A stretch of DNA of 64,000 bases from Orychophragmus violaceus (lineage: Eukaryota > Streptophyta > Magnoliopsida > Brassicales > Brassicaceae): the NCBI GenBank assembly GCA_030180135.1, contig CM058239.1, forward strand, positions 67,897,823-67,961,822, read 5' to 3'. Numbering within the stretch: the stretch's first letter is position 1; the number at the start of each line of letters is the position of its first letter. The translations under genes and the position numbers were made by a program. Below the pieces are notes generated by a model. It did no database searches. It was not told the origin of the DNA and saw nothing but the letters and a program-made list of their open reading frames with translations. This document shows, in pieces, positions 1 to 8,882 of the stretch.

Positions 1-162
1 GTACTTCTTGGGGAGAACTTTCTCAAGGACATAGTCCTTTTTCTCCTGTTTGAGAACAATTCTGAAGTTCCGATACCATTCCAGAAAGTTAGATCCATTT
101 AGCTTGTCCTTCTCAAGGACGGATCTCGGGTAGAAATTGTTGTGATGGTTTGTGCTAGACAT
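1..162 (-). CDS. Cop1 gag, N-terminal 54 codons (partial)
   Basis: An open frame begins with ATG at 162-160 on the minus strand and stays open to the window edge. It contains LEKDKLNGSNF followed by a W-Y-R-N-F stretch, which is the usual start of a copia gag polyprotein. The gag protein would form the cytoplasmic virus-like particle. The same region of Cop2 starts with ATA instead of ATG, so this copy shows the ancestral start. Length and integrity beyond 54 codons cannot be judged. Confidence 0.75.
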   Translation of the reverse strand, partial: MSSTNHHNNFYPRSVLEKDKLNGSNFLEWYRNFRIVLKQEKKDYVLEKVLPKKY

Positions 163-1402
163 AGCTGGAGTAAGAAAGGAAAGAGTTTTAGTTATGATGT
201 TCAAGAAATGAGAAATCTTAACTATTAAGAAAACTCGCATTATATTCAAAACAATGTTTCCTCAAATGAATATAATGATCCAAGACCCATACTTTACTAA
301 AACTTGAGTGAGCTTTGGCTCATCGCCCAAATTTCAGCTATCTAGGTAAGCAACAACTTTGCTAGTTATATCCAATATAACTCTTGGTTGTGGATTGACA
401 TCTCATGTCAAATCCACCCGATGTCTCTGGGCCCAAAACGATTTTGATAGCCCAGTCAAGTAAACCAATCTCTTAAGCCATGTAATCGTTGACGCCTTGC
501 AGTGAAAGCCTATCAACTCGATTACCTACTGCCTTACTCATGTAATTGTGGACACCTTGCACAGTAAGTCTATCGCACAATGAAACGAGTCTTGACAGTT
601 GACAAGATTGGGAAGACATCAAGGATTACTTGATATTTAGTTTGAGGAATGAAACTTTTAATTTAATATATACATATCATATATGTATCTTAGAAGGATT
701 ATAATTAATTAAAACAACTAATCTAATTGAGTTTTAATTATTCTAAGAAAAGGGATAAGTCTTTGGTTTGGTTTTTGCGATTTCAGGTTCAATAACCAAA
801 AACTCGAGTGGTGTGTCGACCGACACAACTCCGTGTCGATCGACACTACCAAACCTAAAACCATTGCGATAACCGGTCAATCAAATTAAACCGGTTCGAT
901 AACCGGTTAGTGTCGATCGACACAACACTTGTGTCGGTCGACATCAACCCAATTCAATCAAACCGCAGTTAACCGGTCAAACCGGTTTAAACCAATTGCG
1001 ATAACCGGTCCAATCCAATTGAACCAATTCATCCAATTGAACCGATTTAGCCAATTTTAACCAAGCGCAATAACCGGTCCAATCCAATTGAACCGATTAA
1101 ACCATTCGCAAGGTCCGTGTCGACCGACACAACACTTGTGTCGATCGACACGATGGGGTATCAGGAACTTTGATCTTTATGATCAAAACCTAAAATTTTA
1201 TTCGGGTTTCCATACTGGGTCGATCGATACCAGTTTGGTGTCGATCGACACTATGCGAAACCACATAATCGTTCATGAACAAGAACCCTAAAACGCGATT
1301 ACCTTGAACAAAACACAATCTAGCATGCATATATCACATATATCGATTCAAATTCATCTAATTCGAATATCATGTTGTTAGATTCAATAGGATAAACCCT
1401 AA
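163..1402 (-). other. Cop1 leader (5' untranslated region), AT-rich with CGATCG-core palindromes and ACCGGT repeats
   Basis: This stretch lies between the primer-binding site and the gag ATG and has no convincing coding frame. Its middle part (780-1260) is built from recurring ATAACCGGTC / AACCGGTTTAAACC pieces and eight copies of a 14-bp near-palindrome, usually GTGTCGATCGACAC. The Cop2 leader has a comparable layout with different motif variants, which suggests a structural role in the RNA (inference). Confidence 0.7.
813..1251. repeat. Cluster of eight 14-bp CGATCG-type near-palindromes in the Cop1 leader
   Basis: Copies lie at 813-826, 833-846, 910-923, 931-944, 1117-1130, 1138-1151, 1218-1231 and 1238-1251. 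Most read GTGTCGATCGACAC or a one-base variant (GTGTCGACCGACAC, GTGTCGGTCGACAT). They tend to come in pairs 7 bp apart (826/833, 923/931, 1130/1138, 1231/1238). The same motif recurs in the Cop1 LTR and throughout Ath1. Confidence 0.9.
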
Positions 1403-1415
1403 GGCTCTGATACCA
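1403..1415 (-). other. Cop1 primer-binding site (initiator tRNA-Met type)
   Basis: The minus strand reads TGGTATCAGAGCC one base inside the LTR end. This matches the complement of the plant initiator tRNA-Met 3' end, the common primer of copia elements. Confidence 0.85.
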
Positions 1416-1416
1416 C

Positions 1417-2122
1417 TGAAGGAATTTCTAGCGGTTCTAATCACATTAGGCAACCCTAAGTATAAATTCCATAGCTTAGGATCTAGGGTTTAGGTTTATT
1501 GAATCATTAGGATCTCGAATTTACCTGGAGATTAGCAGCGGAAGATGAACAAGTATTCGAGATTCACAAGCGCCTCAAGTGCTGCGCCTCTACTGGTATC
1601 CACACGCACACAAACTGGAACGGACAGGATGCTAGTGTCGTAGAGATCTGATCTCTCAGGGATTTCTTAGTTTCTCAAAGGTGGCTGTGAATTGAGTTCG
1701 GTCGCTCTAAAAGTCGTGCATATATCTCATATATATATACTTTTATCACGACCTAATTAACCAAGGAACAAACCGCAGTTAATTAAGTCATAAACCAAAA
1801 TCGATATTTTGATTCGCGATATGTGTCGATCGATGCACCTGTTGTGTCGATCGACACTACCTCAGAAACTCGTTATTGAATGTATATCAAATATACATTC
1901 ACCAGATCATTACACTAATGATCAACCCCATATAAGACATCCAGTTTTCTTAGGTGTGTGACCCTGTAGGATCATATAATACTAGCAATGAGTTCTAAAC
2001 TCATTGATCATAAGTGGTTTCTAGCAAAGCATTATGATTGCCCAGTATCATATGACTGTCTCATCTCGACAATACAACTTTCACTTAGAGTAAGTACAAT
2101 TGATTTCAGGACATTCCCAACA
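1417..2122 (-). repeat. Cop1 5' LTR (706 bp)
   Basis: The LTR is bounded by TG...CA on both strands. Its outer end (2101-2122) is the complement of TGTTGGGAATGTCCTGAAAT, shared with the Cop2 LTRs and the solo LTR at 20137-20812. It also shares the segment around a GTGTGTGACCC...GGATCATA block (1951-1980) with the solo LTR. Two CGATCG-type motifs lie inside, at 1823-1838 and 1844-1857. The partner LTR is outside the window, so no age estimate is possible. Confidence 0.85.
1823..1857. repeat. Pair of CGATCG-type palindromes inside the Cop1 LTR
   Basis: GTGTCGATCGATGCAC (1823-1838) is followed by GTGTCGATCGACAC (1844-1857). Because they sit in the LTR they would be present at both ends of the element, unlike the leader copies. 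Confidence 0.85.
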
Positions 2123-2374
2123 GATTAGCCTAAATCCTCACATGGGTTGTGGATTAGCCTTAAATCCTCATGTGTTGGAACCATTCATACGGGCTGGAAG
2201 TCTGCTGGTGGATAGGTTAAAATCTTTGGTGTTTCCCAAGAACCCAAGAAGGGAATGTGAGCATTCATAAAGGCTGGAAGTTAGCTGGTGGATGTATTAA
2301 GTGTTGAAGGATCTCCCAAAAAGGAATGGCAGTTCACAAGCTGTCCATTCAAGAAGGGAAGCTCAGATAATCTC
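2123..2374 (+). mobile_element. Old LARD-like internal fragment (host of LARD1 and Cop1)
   Basis: The segment contains TTAGCCTAAATCCTCA repeats and the stretch around GTTGAAGGATCT, both also found at 28140-28370 in the LARD1 internal region. It is therefore a diverged internal fragment of the same family, cut on the left by Cop1 and on the right by LARD1. The LTR-like remnant at 30705-30903 probably continues it on the far side of LARD1. No coding potential is seen. Confidence 0.6.
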
Positions 2375-2523
2375 TATTAGAGAGGATGATGAAATGGAAG
2401 AGGAGAGGCTGAAGTCATGAAGACAAAGCCGAGCCTCATTCCACGAAGAAGCCTTGGTGTTGATCACAAGCAAGCAAAGCAATGCTTAAGTGAGCAACAA
2501 AGGCAACTATCAAGATGTGCAAT

Positions 2524-2680
2524 GTGCAAAGTTGGGCACACAGACACAGAGACAGACAGATGATCATTGTGCAAAGTTGGGGCAAGATCATCTTGTGCAA
2601 AGTCAGGGCCAAAGTTGTGAAGTGCAAAGATGGGGCACTTAGATAATCAGAAGATAAGTATGTGCAAAGTTGGGGCCAAA
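2524..2680 (+). repeat. GTGCAAAG repeats in the LARD1 LTR (U3)
   Basis: GTGCAAAG begins at 2524, 2569, 2595, 2622 and 2662, mostly followed by T/A-TGGGGC. The array also occurs in the 3' LTR (29712-29880), and weaker copies occur near the start of the Cop4 LTR (60401 and 60430). Location upstream of the TATA box suggests enhancer-like repeats (inference). Confidence 0.75.
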
Positions 2681-2975
2681 CAGATGTCTGTCAAAATCAG
2701 ACTCAAGAAGAGTCACATGTGTGTTTAAAGGAGAAAGTGGTTATGAAGACATGTCACTCTCACCACTTGGGAGTGTGCTCTCTCTCTCCTCAGGTCTGCA
2801 CACGCCAATTAAGAGTGAGTACAAGTCACTTTCAAGACTGAACTCACTAAAACCGAAATGAAGAGGAGAAGATCCAACCATCCATTCAAAACTCGTTTTC
2901 CCTCCTATGAATCAATGGTTGAGATGTAATCTTGGTTTATATTTGTTTATTCTGAGTTTAACTTAATTGTAAGCC

Positions 2976-2983
2976 TATATAAA
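2976..2983 (+). promoter_or_regulatory. TATA box of the LARD1 5' LTR
   Basis: TATATAAA with GCC/GGCC flanks sits in the expected position near the U3/R border and is conserved in the 3' LTR at 30184-30191. Confidence 0.65.
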
Positions 2984-4867
2984 GGCCACTCACGACATTG
3001 TAAACATTTGCTAAGTCACTTGACAAGAAATCAACAAGATTCTTGATACAAACTCTTATCTCTTTCTCTCTTCTTCTTGTAACCGGTTCCACTCTTTCTC
3101 TTCATTGTATATACAAGTTCATATACAATGTAGACCCTAAAGAGCCATGGTTATGGCTGATTAAGGCAGCCTCTTATCATGCTTGGATAACTCTTCATAG
3201 TTAGTCCAAGTATGATGAGAGAATCGCTCATAGATAGTTCTTTACTTCTCTCTTGGATGTTCTCTTAGTTAATTACTGATTCTCTTCCATGTTATGAGTA
3301 GACTCTCCTTGGTGAGATGTTAATCTCTTGAAAGTGTTTTCATATAGCTAAGGACTCCTTTATTCAAATAGATTAATGGCTTTCTTAAGTACAAACTAGT
3401 TGTAACATCCCCGACCCGTTCTATAAATATAGACGACTCGGACGGGTTACAATGTGATAGTCGGGCATGACAAATGCGTAATATTCAAAAGGGATCCGAA
3501 CACAAGACAAATGCTGACCACGACTACCACGCCTCTTAGCTTCAGCCTAAGGCTTTACAACCCGTACCTCGACCTTGAGTTGTGTTAGTTTGGACAAAAC
3601 AAATACCATGAACACAAGCTGAATCTTTTCAACAAAACATATCTTATTTATATATTAACTTGCAGAAAGTACGAGATTCCAAACATGTTTGTATACAACG
3701 GCCATGGCCTAGAGCCTAAAGGATAATGTACATAGATTCACAAACCGTTTTACAACTTCCAACAAAACTACTCTGGTATCCTAACGTTCCGTTCCACTCC
3801 CCTGCAACCTGCCTACTGGTTACCTACAAAACAAATGAGTCTGAGTATTCTAGTAATACTCAGTGAATTCCGGGCCCGCTAAGCATACGTTAGTTCCCTT
3901 CCCACCCCAAATACAGAGAACAAACAAGCCTAACGCATTAACGGTAGCAACATAGATAACATGCCATAACTCATTATATGCATTTATCTATACTCATTCA
4001 TTTTCAAATTTCGAGACCTCTAGATGCATCGGCCACTCCCTTTCCACTTTCTCTCGTGACCATTCACGATTAATCACCACTAAGGATCATAATCTGAACG
4101 TCACACCGACTACCAGGACGTCTATCCCTCGGGTTCGTGTCGACGCACGATGCTCGGCCAAGGGAGCGACCCAAATACCGTCCGTGCTTACTCCTTTCAC
4201 ACAATGAGGTACACACAAAGGGAGTGCCGCATACACCATCCTAGACAATATTACACATGTCCTAGGATGCATCACCTAGAATATCACCGAATTCTAGACC
4301 TTTACATTTAGAACAATATTACACATGTTCATAAACGTAATTACTCACATCAACTGGTCCGTAGAGTCCGAAGACCTCAAACGGCTACATGCATCTCACA
4401 CACAATGCATAATCAATTCCATCGTGCATTAACAACTCAAAAGCACTTAGGAAGTTAAATCATACACAATCCGCAAACCCCCATCCGTGGTTTATTTATT
4501 ATCAGAAAAGAGATAGCACCACAGCTCATCTCTTTATCAACCTGCATCAAACGTGTTAACACAACATACAACCGGAACTCACCCTTTTCTCAAGCTTTTC
4601 TCCTTAACTCTGAACTTTCCCGCTAGATCTAGAACCGGAGATCCAAATAAGTGGAAGACTTAAGGAAAATAAGGTTATAGGTGACGGAAATACTTAGACT
4701 ACAACTTACCGACTTCCCGTAGTGTAACCCGTTTGTTCCGTCCCGATCGCCCGTATTGTCCCGAGCTTAAATCGCTAAAACCCACTTACTCTCTCTAAAC
4801 CGTGGTTTTATCTCTCTAGAAATTTTGTCTAAGTTCAGAAAAGGTGAAAATAGCTTAGGGGAGTCTT

Positions 4868-4876
4868 CTATTTATA
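4868..4876 (-). promoter_or_regulatory. TATA box of the Gyp1 LTR
   Basis: The minus strand reads TATAAATAG, the canonical plant TATA box. It is conserved in the partner LTR at 26461-26469. Confidence 0.65.
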
Positions 4877-4995
4877 GCTGAGCATGGGGAGGATGGTTTA
4901 TGACAAGTGGCAGCCATGTGGCCTCCATGCGACCAACTTGTACGTGCGTGGGAACAAATGTGATCCTTCATCCATGCATGGCGCCATCTGGCTTG

Positions 4996-5215
4996 GTCAT
5001 GCACAAAGACAAGTGGTCTGATCATGCATAGTGACAAGTGGTCTGATCATGCACTCGACAAGTGGTCCGTTCATGCACTGCGACAAGTGGCCTGTTCGTT
5101 CGCTCGACCACTCGACCAGCCCGACCGCTCGACAACCCGACCACGCTCGACCACTCGATCACCCGACCACGCTCGACCATTTCGTCCCTCCTCGACCATT
5201 CTCGACCAAACGTTC
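4996..5215. repeat. Two adjoining simple arrays in the Gyp1 3' LTR
   Basis: The left half has about four diverged units containing ACAAGTGG followed by TCATGCA. The right half has about a dozen irregular CTCGACCA / CCCGACCA units. The partner LTR (26582-26990) holds a longer version with the whole block partly duplicated. Confidence 0.8.
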
Positions 5216-5396
5216 CTTTTTATCAACCCAATCATAACTTGCCTCGACCAAACTTCACCCAATACCCAAAAAACGATTATCCACATTCTTTTCTAACCAT
5301 TAATCATCCTTGGGGAAGGTCCTTATCCATCTGTCACAACTTTAACCCGCCTTTCGGTCGTTCCGAACATCCTATGTCATTAGTCGGGTCATTACA

Positions 5397-5411
5397 TTCT
5401 CCCCCTCTTAT
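5397..5411 (-). other. Gyp1 polypurine tract
   Basis: The minus strand reads AAGAGGGGGAGAA next to the 3' LTR, the expected plus-strand priming tract. Confidence 0.75.
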
Positions 5412-5430
5412 TCAAAATTTGTCCCAAATT

Positions 5431-6519
5431 CTAGCGTGTTTGCGATGTTTCGCCTTGCTCGTAAATTGTATCGTCCACAAAGAACTCTGGGTGCTCTCCT
5501 CGGAATCTCCCTTCGTCTTCCCATTTGACGACCATCCGGTTTTGCCTACCCCAAAGTACTTGAATCTGTGGAATCTCACGGTTTTTGAGTTTCCTTATCC
5601 GTCTTGATCCAACTCTGATGAATCCTTCAGGGTAAGTAAGATCTTTACGCAATTCTTCTATCCTTTCTGGAATAATCGCATCCGGATCGGGTACGTGCTT
5701 CCGTAGCATCGATACATAACATATCGAATGTATGATCATGTCCGACAGCAATTTCAACCTATAGGCTACTTCTCCAACTTTTCCCAACACACGATACGGA
5801 CCAATATATCTAACAACCAACTTACCAATCTTTCCAAAATGGTCTTTACCCTTTTGCGCCGCTACTTTTAGATAAACGAGGTCTCCAACCTCAAAGGTCA
5901 CCTCCCTTCTACCTTGGTCCGCATACTTCTTTTGCCTATCTTGTGCCTTCTTCATGTTGGTGTGGATGACTTGCAATCTTTACAAGGTCTCTTCTACCAT
6001 AGGTGGCATAAACATCCGTCGTTCCCCAACCACAGTCCAATATAACGGTGTTCGACATGGTCGTCCATACAGGGCTTCGTATGGAGACATGTCAATACTT
6101 ACATGGAAGCTGTTGTTATATGAGAATTCTACTAGAGGTAGGTAGTCTTCCCATATACCCATCCAGTCCATAATACATGCTCGTAACATGTCTTCTATAG
6201 TTCGGATTGTCCTTTCCGTCTGGCCGTCTGTCTCAGGATGGAAGGCCGTACTCATGTTCAACTCAGTTCCCATAGCTCCTTGTAGTGCTTTCCAAAATGT
6301 AGCCGTAAATCTTGGATCACGGTCTGATACAATGGATACGGGCACTCCATGTAGTTTCACAATCTCACGAACGTAGAGATCCGCTAAGGTCTCCACCTTA
6401 TATGTATCTCGTACCGCCAACAATAGTGCTACTTTGGTTAAACGATCAACAATTACCCAAATAGAATTATTTGACCGTCCTCGTGCAATAGGAAGTCCTG
6501 AGATGAAATCCATTGCCAA
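5431..6519 (-). pseudogene. Gyp1 integrase core and chromodomain-like C-terminus
   Basis: The upstream part (6519-5980) holds an integrase catalytic core: MDFISGLP, then VSDRDPRF carrying the second acidic residue, and FHPETDGQTER with the glutamate. After one in-frame stop (5979-5977) the frame continues with the GPY/F-type module (YIGPYRVLGKVGEVAYRL) and ends in a chromodomain-like tail containing VLWGRQN and VVKWEDEGRF. That tail, typical of the Tekay/Del-type chromoviruses, helps direct integration to heterochromatin. The single nonsense codon is enough to inactivate it. The frame differs from that of the segment upstream. Confidence 0.88.
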
Positions 6520-7345
6520 CGAGTCCCACTTCCACTCTGGTATGGGTAAACTTTGTAATTATCCTCCTGGCACTTGGTGTTCCGCCTTGACCTGCTGACA
6601 CACTTGACACTTGGCCGGGCCAATGATAATACGGCCGAATATCTATGTACATCTTGGTGCTTCCGGGGTGAATGCTCAATACCGACTGATGCGCGGTCCG
6701 TAAGATTTCTTTTCGTAGCTCTCCACATTCTGGTACTGTGATCCTTCCTTTCAGTAGTAATGTTCCATCTTCAGCTCGGTGGAACTCACTTACACTTACT
6801 TCATCAGGGTTCTCTAATTTCTCGATGATCTTCCGCGTCTTCTCGTCCTTCCTTTGTTCTTCCTTGATCCGTTGTATCAATCCAACTTTGTTCACCGCGT
6901 GAAGTCCTCTTGGCTCGCTTGTCTCTCTTTCTAGTACTGATAAACTTACTTTCTTTAATTCTTGGTCCAAGGCTTCTAGTTCTTTTTCCATGTTCATAGT
7001 TGTCTTCCGCCGGCTTAGTGCATCTGCTACAATGTTGGCTTTTCCCGGATTGTACTGAATCTTAATGTTGTAGTCCGTGATGAACTCCATTCATCTTCTT
7101 TGTCGTAAATTCAGATCAGCTTGAGTGAAGAGGTATTTCAAGCTTTTGTGATTCGTGAACACTTGTACACTCTCTCCGTACAAGTAAGATCTCCATATCT
7201 TATGTGCAAAAACCACAGCCGCCATTTCTAGATCATGAGTGGGGTAGTTTTCCTCGTGCTTCCTTAGCTGACGTGAGGCATATGCGATCGTTCTCCCTTC
7301 TTGCAAGAGAACGCATCCAATCCTATTCGTGATGCATCTGTGTAT
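6453..7345 (-). pseudogene. Gyp1 RNase H and integrase N-terminus
   Basis: From 7345 leftward the minus strand gives TDASRIGL (start of RNase H), then a frame change to GRTIAYASRQLRKHEENYPTHD, FTNHKSLKYLF and VADALSRR, ending RNase H. A stop at 7093-7091 replaces the tryptophan usual before MEF. Next is the zinc-binding integrase N-terminus with H...H (TAHQSVLSIHPG). The following Cys pair region is shortened (YYHWPG joins directly to the second half), a small deletion that also shifts the frame. The segment is cut at 7348 by Ath1 and resumes at 13775. Confidence 0.85.
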
Positions 7346-7530
7346 ACTGATATACCATGCATTTTAGGATTTTAACCATGGTATATGTCTTATTTATCGA
7401 GTCTTTTACTATGTTTTAGATTCATTACAGGTGTTTATCAGGTCTAAGTACGTTTGGAGCGGATTTGGAGTTTATGGCGCATTCTGGAGCATTAACCCGA
7501 GTGATAGAGTTCACTGTCCAAAACAGAGGA

Positions 7531-7568
7531 GTGCATTGATCGACATATCTTGTGGCATCGATCGATGC
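7531..7568. repeat. CGATCG-type motif pair in the Ath1 5' LTR
   Basis: GTGCATTGATCGACAT (7531-7546, decayed) and GCATCGATCGATGC (7555-7568, perfect palindrome). In the 3' LTR the matching pair at 12767-12805 is less decayed. Confidence 0.85.
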
Positions 7569-8030
7569 ATACGCGAGTCAGACAATTCTCGGCGAGTTTA
7601 ATGAAGAGTTTGGAATTTGCACCAAAGCCCAGAAGTTTCTCATAATTACAAAGAAGCCCCAGCCGACTTTAGATCATTATAGTAGGGTTTTTAAGCCATT
7701 GTTTAGGCTATGCTTTCATTCGCTTTCAGACTTACGCTTTGTTTTACTTTAGAGAGAGTTAGGGGCTGATCTTGTACTCGAAAGAGAAAAGATTTTGAAC
7801 CCCAGTTCTTTATTTTATTATATGATATTTGGTTTTCTATTCATGATGTCTTCTGTTTCAATGATCATGTATGAGTAGTTTACCTTTTAGGTTTAGGGAT
7901 TTTCACATGGGATTTCATGAAATTATAGGTTGATCAATCTGTAGGGATTCATATCTGTTAGTTCTTCATCTAGGGTTGTTCTTAATGCTTGATCTGAATT
8001 GGCCACTTAGATTATTGATGTTAGGTTGAT

Positions 8031-8223
8031 TTCCGCAACGACAGTTGGTTGATTAACTAGAAAGAACCTAGATGAGCAATTTGACTATTCGCAAAGAAAT
8101 TTGGCTTAGGAGAACTGTGAACGAAAGAACTTGAGATTAATGCTTGTTTAGAACTCTAGGATTCGCAATGAAAGTTGGCTTGCTAGGTTGTTAGACATAG
8201 ATAATATTCGCAACGAAAGTTGG
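8031..8223 (+). repeat. Four dispersed TTCGCAACGAAAGTTGG-like units in the Ath1 LTR
   Basis: Units lie at 8031-8050, 8087-8106, 8161-8180 and 8206-8223, spaced 45 to 74 bp apart, and all four are conserved in the 3' LTR (about 13267-13460). Confidence 0.75.
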
Positions 8224-8539
8224 TCTGTTATAATTCTGTGATTCTAGTTCTAGAACAGTTCTTAATTAGATCCCGATTGATTGATTAGCCTGTGTTCCTG
8301 ATTTCCTGAGAACTCCCTTGACCTGACGCTTTTCCTGATTGCTTACAAACCTCGATCTATTTACTTTTCTGCTGTTTGATTTACTGCTTTCTCTATTGCT
8401 ACCTAGCTTAACCTGACATTCTACAATCTATCGCAAGATCCAGAGTCTCTGTGGATTCGATACCCTATATACTACTGGTTCACGTCTGTGCACTTGCAGT
8501 GTAGATCTAGGTATTAAAACTCTGATCGTATCAAGTTTT

Positions 8540-8557
8540 TAGCGCCGTTGCTTGGGA
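8540..8557 (+). other. Ath1 primer-binding site (tRNA-Asp type)
   Basis: TAGCGCCGTTGCTTGGGA, six bases inside the LTR, resembles the TGGCGCCGTTGCC-type site typical of Athila/Tat elements and differs from the tRNA-Met sites of every other element here. Confidence 0.75.
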
Positions 8558-8668
8558 CTCTTTTGAGTCTTCGATAGATTTGAATTTAAAGTTTAGACTA
8601 GGTTTTTTGTTTTTGTTTTTGTTACTAATTTTCTCTGTTTTTCTATGTCGCAGGTCTGATTTTCGCTT

Positions 8669-8755
8669 TGCATCGATCGACGCACTCTTTTGAATCGATC
8701 GACACAAGGCGACTCGAGTTGAATCGATCTTTGCATCCTAGCATCGATCGTTGCA
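8669..8755. repeat. CGATCG-type motifs in the Ath1 leader
   Basis: TGCATCGATCGACGCA (8669-8684), GAATCGATCGACAC (8692-8705), a decayed unit near 8719-8735 and GCATCGATCGTTGCA (8741-8755), all upstream of the gag ATG. Confidence 0.85.
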
Positions 8756-8882
8756 CTGCGATTACCGATGGTTTATGCAGACGCGTGAGACCAGAAGTTA
8801 TCTGAACACTAATCTCATGAATCTCAGACTTTAGGAGCTTGCTAGACTAGAGAGAACAAACAGAAAAGGTCAACGAGCAGTG

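Larger units (their letters stand above)
1..2122 (-). mobile_element. Cop1: Ty1/copia retrotransposon, 5' part only (LTR, leader, gag start); continues beyond the left edge
   Basis: Read on the minus strand this is a 5' LTR (2122 to 1417), a one-base spacer, a primer-binding site, a leader of about 1.2 kb and the first codons of gag. The LTR terminus TGTTGGGAATGTCC and the gag start match Cop2 at 33027-40690, so the two belong to one copia family, though their LTRs have diverged. The right boundary abuts an older LARD-like remnant, and the first five bases outside, 2123-2127 (GATTA), would be its target-site duplication if the same five bases lie beyond the left edge. Pol is outside the window. 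Confidence 0.85.
2375..3400 (+). repeat. LARD1 5' LTR, first part
   Basis: It starts TATTAGAGAGG and matches the 3' LTR from 29563. A TATA box (TATATAAA) lies at 2976-2983. The upstream half carries five GTGCAAAG units. It is interrupted at the CTAGT target duplication (3396-3400) of Gyp1 and resumes at 27162. Confidence 0.88.
3401..5396 (-). repeat. Gyp1 3' LTR (1996 bp)
   Basis: It starts TGTAACATCCCC and ends ...CATTACA. It is the partner of 24977-27156 and shorter by 184 bp. Most of the difference comes from tandem duplications in the partner (25726-25790 and about 26600-26860). The minus strand carries a canonical plant TATA box, TATAAATAG, at 4876-4868. Confidence 0.92.
7348..8533 (+). 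repeat. Ath1 5' LTR (1186 bp)
   Basis: TGATATACC...GTATCA, partner of 12573-13769. It holds two CGATCG-type motifs (7531-7546, 7555-7568) and four copies of a TTCGCAACGAAAGTTGG-like unit (8031-8223). Confidence 0.92.

Noticed and set aside
813..1251. CRISPR-like array of short palindromes with spacers
   Set aside because: Spacers are irregular and partly shared, the repeats are only 14 bp, and the context is a plant retrotransposon leader.
2436..2627. A small minus-strand hydrophobic frame, also present near 29652-29834
   Set aside because: It is antisense to the GTGCAAAG repeats of the LARD LTR and recurs only because LTRs are duplicated.
5024..5607. Plus-strand frames rich in Arg/Pro/Thr/Ser at the Gyp1 LTR end
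   Set aside because: They are low-complexity translations of the CTCGACCA array and antisense to the integrase tail. The equivalents at 26617-27008 repeat the same array.
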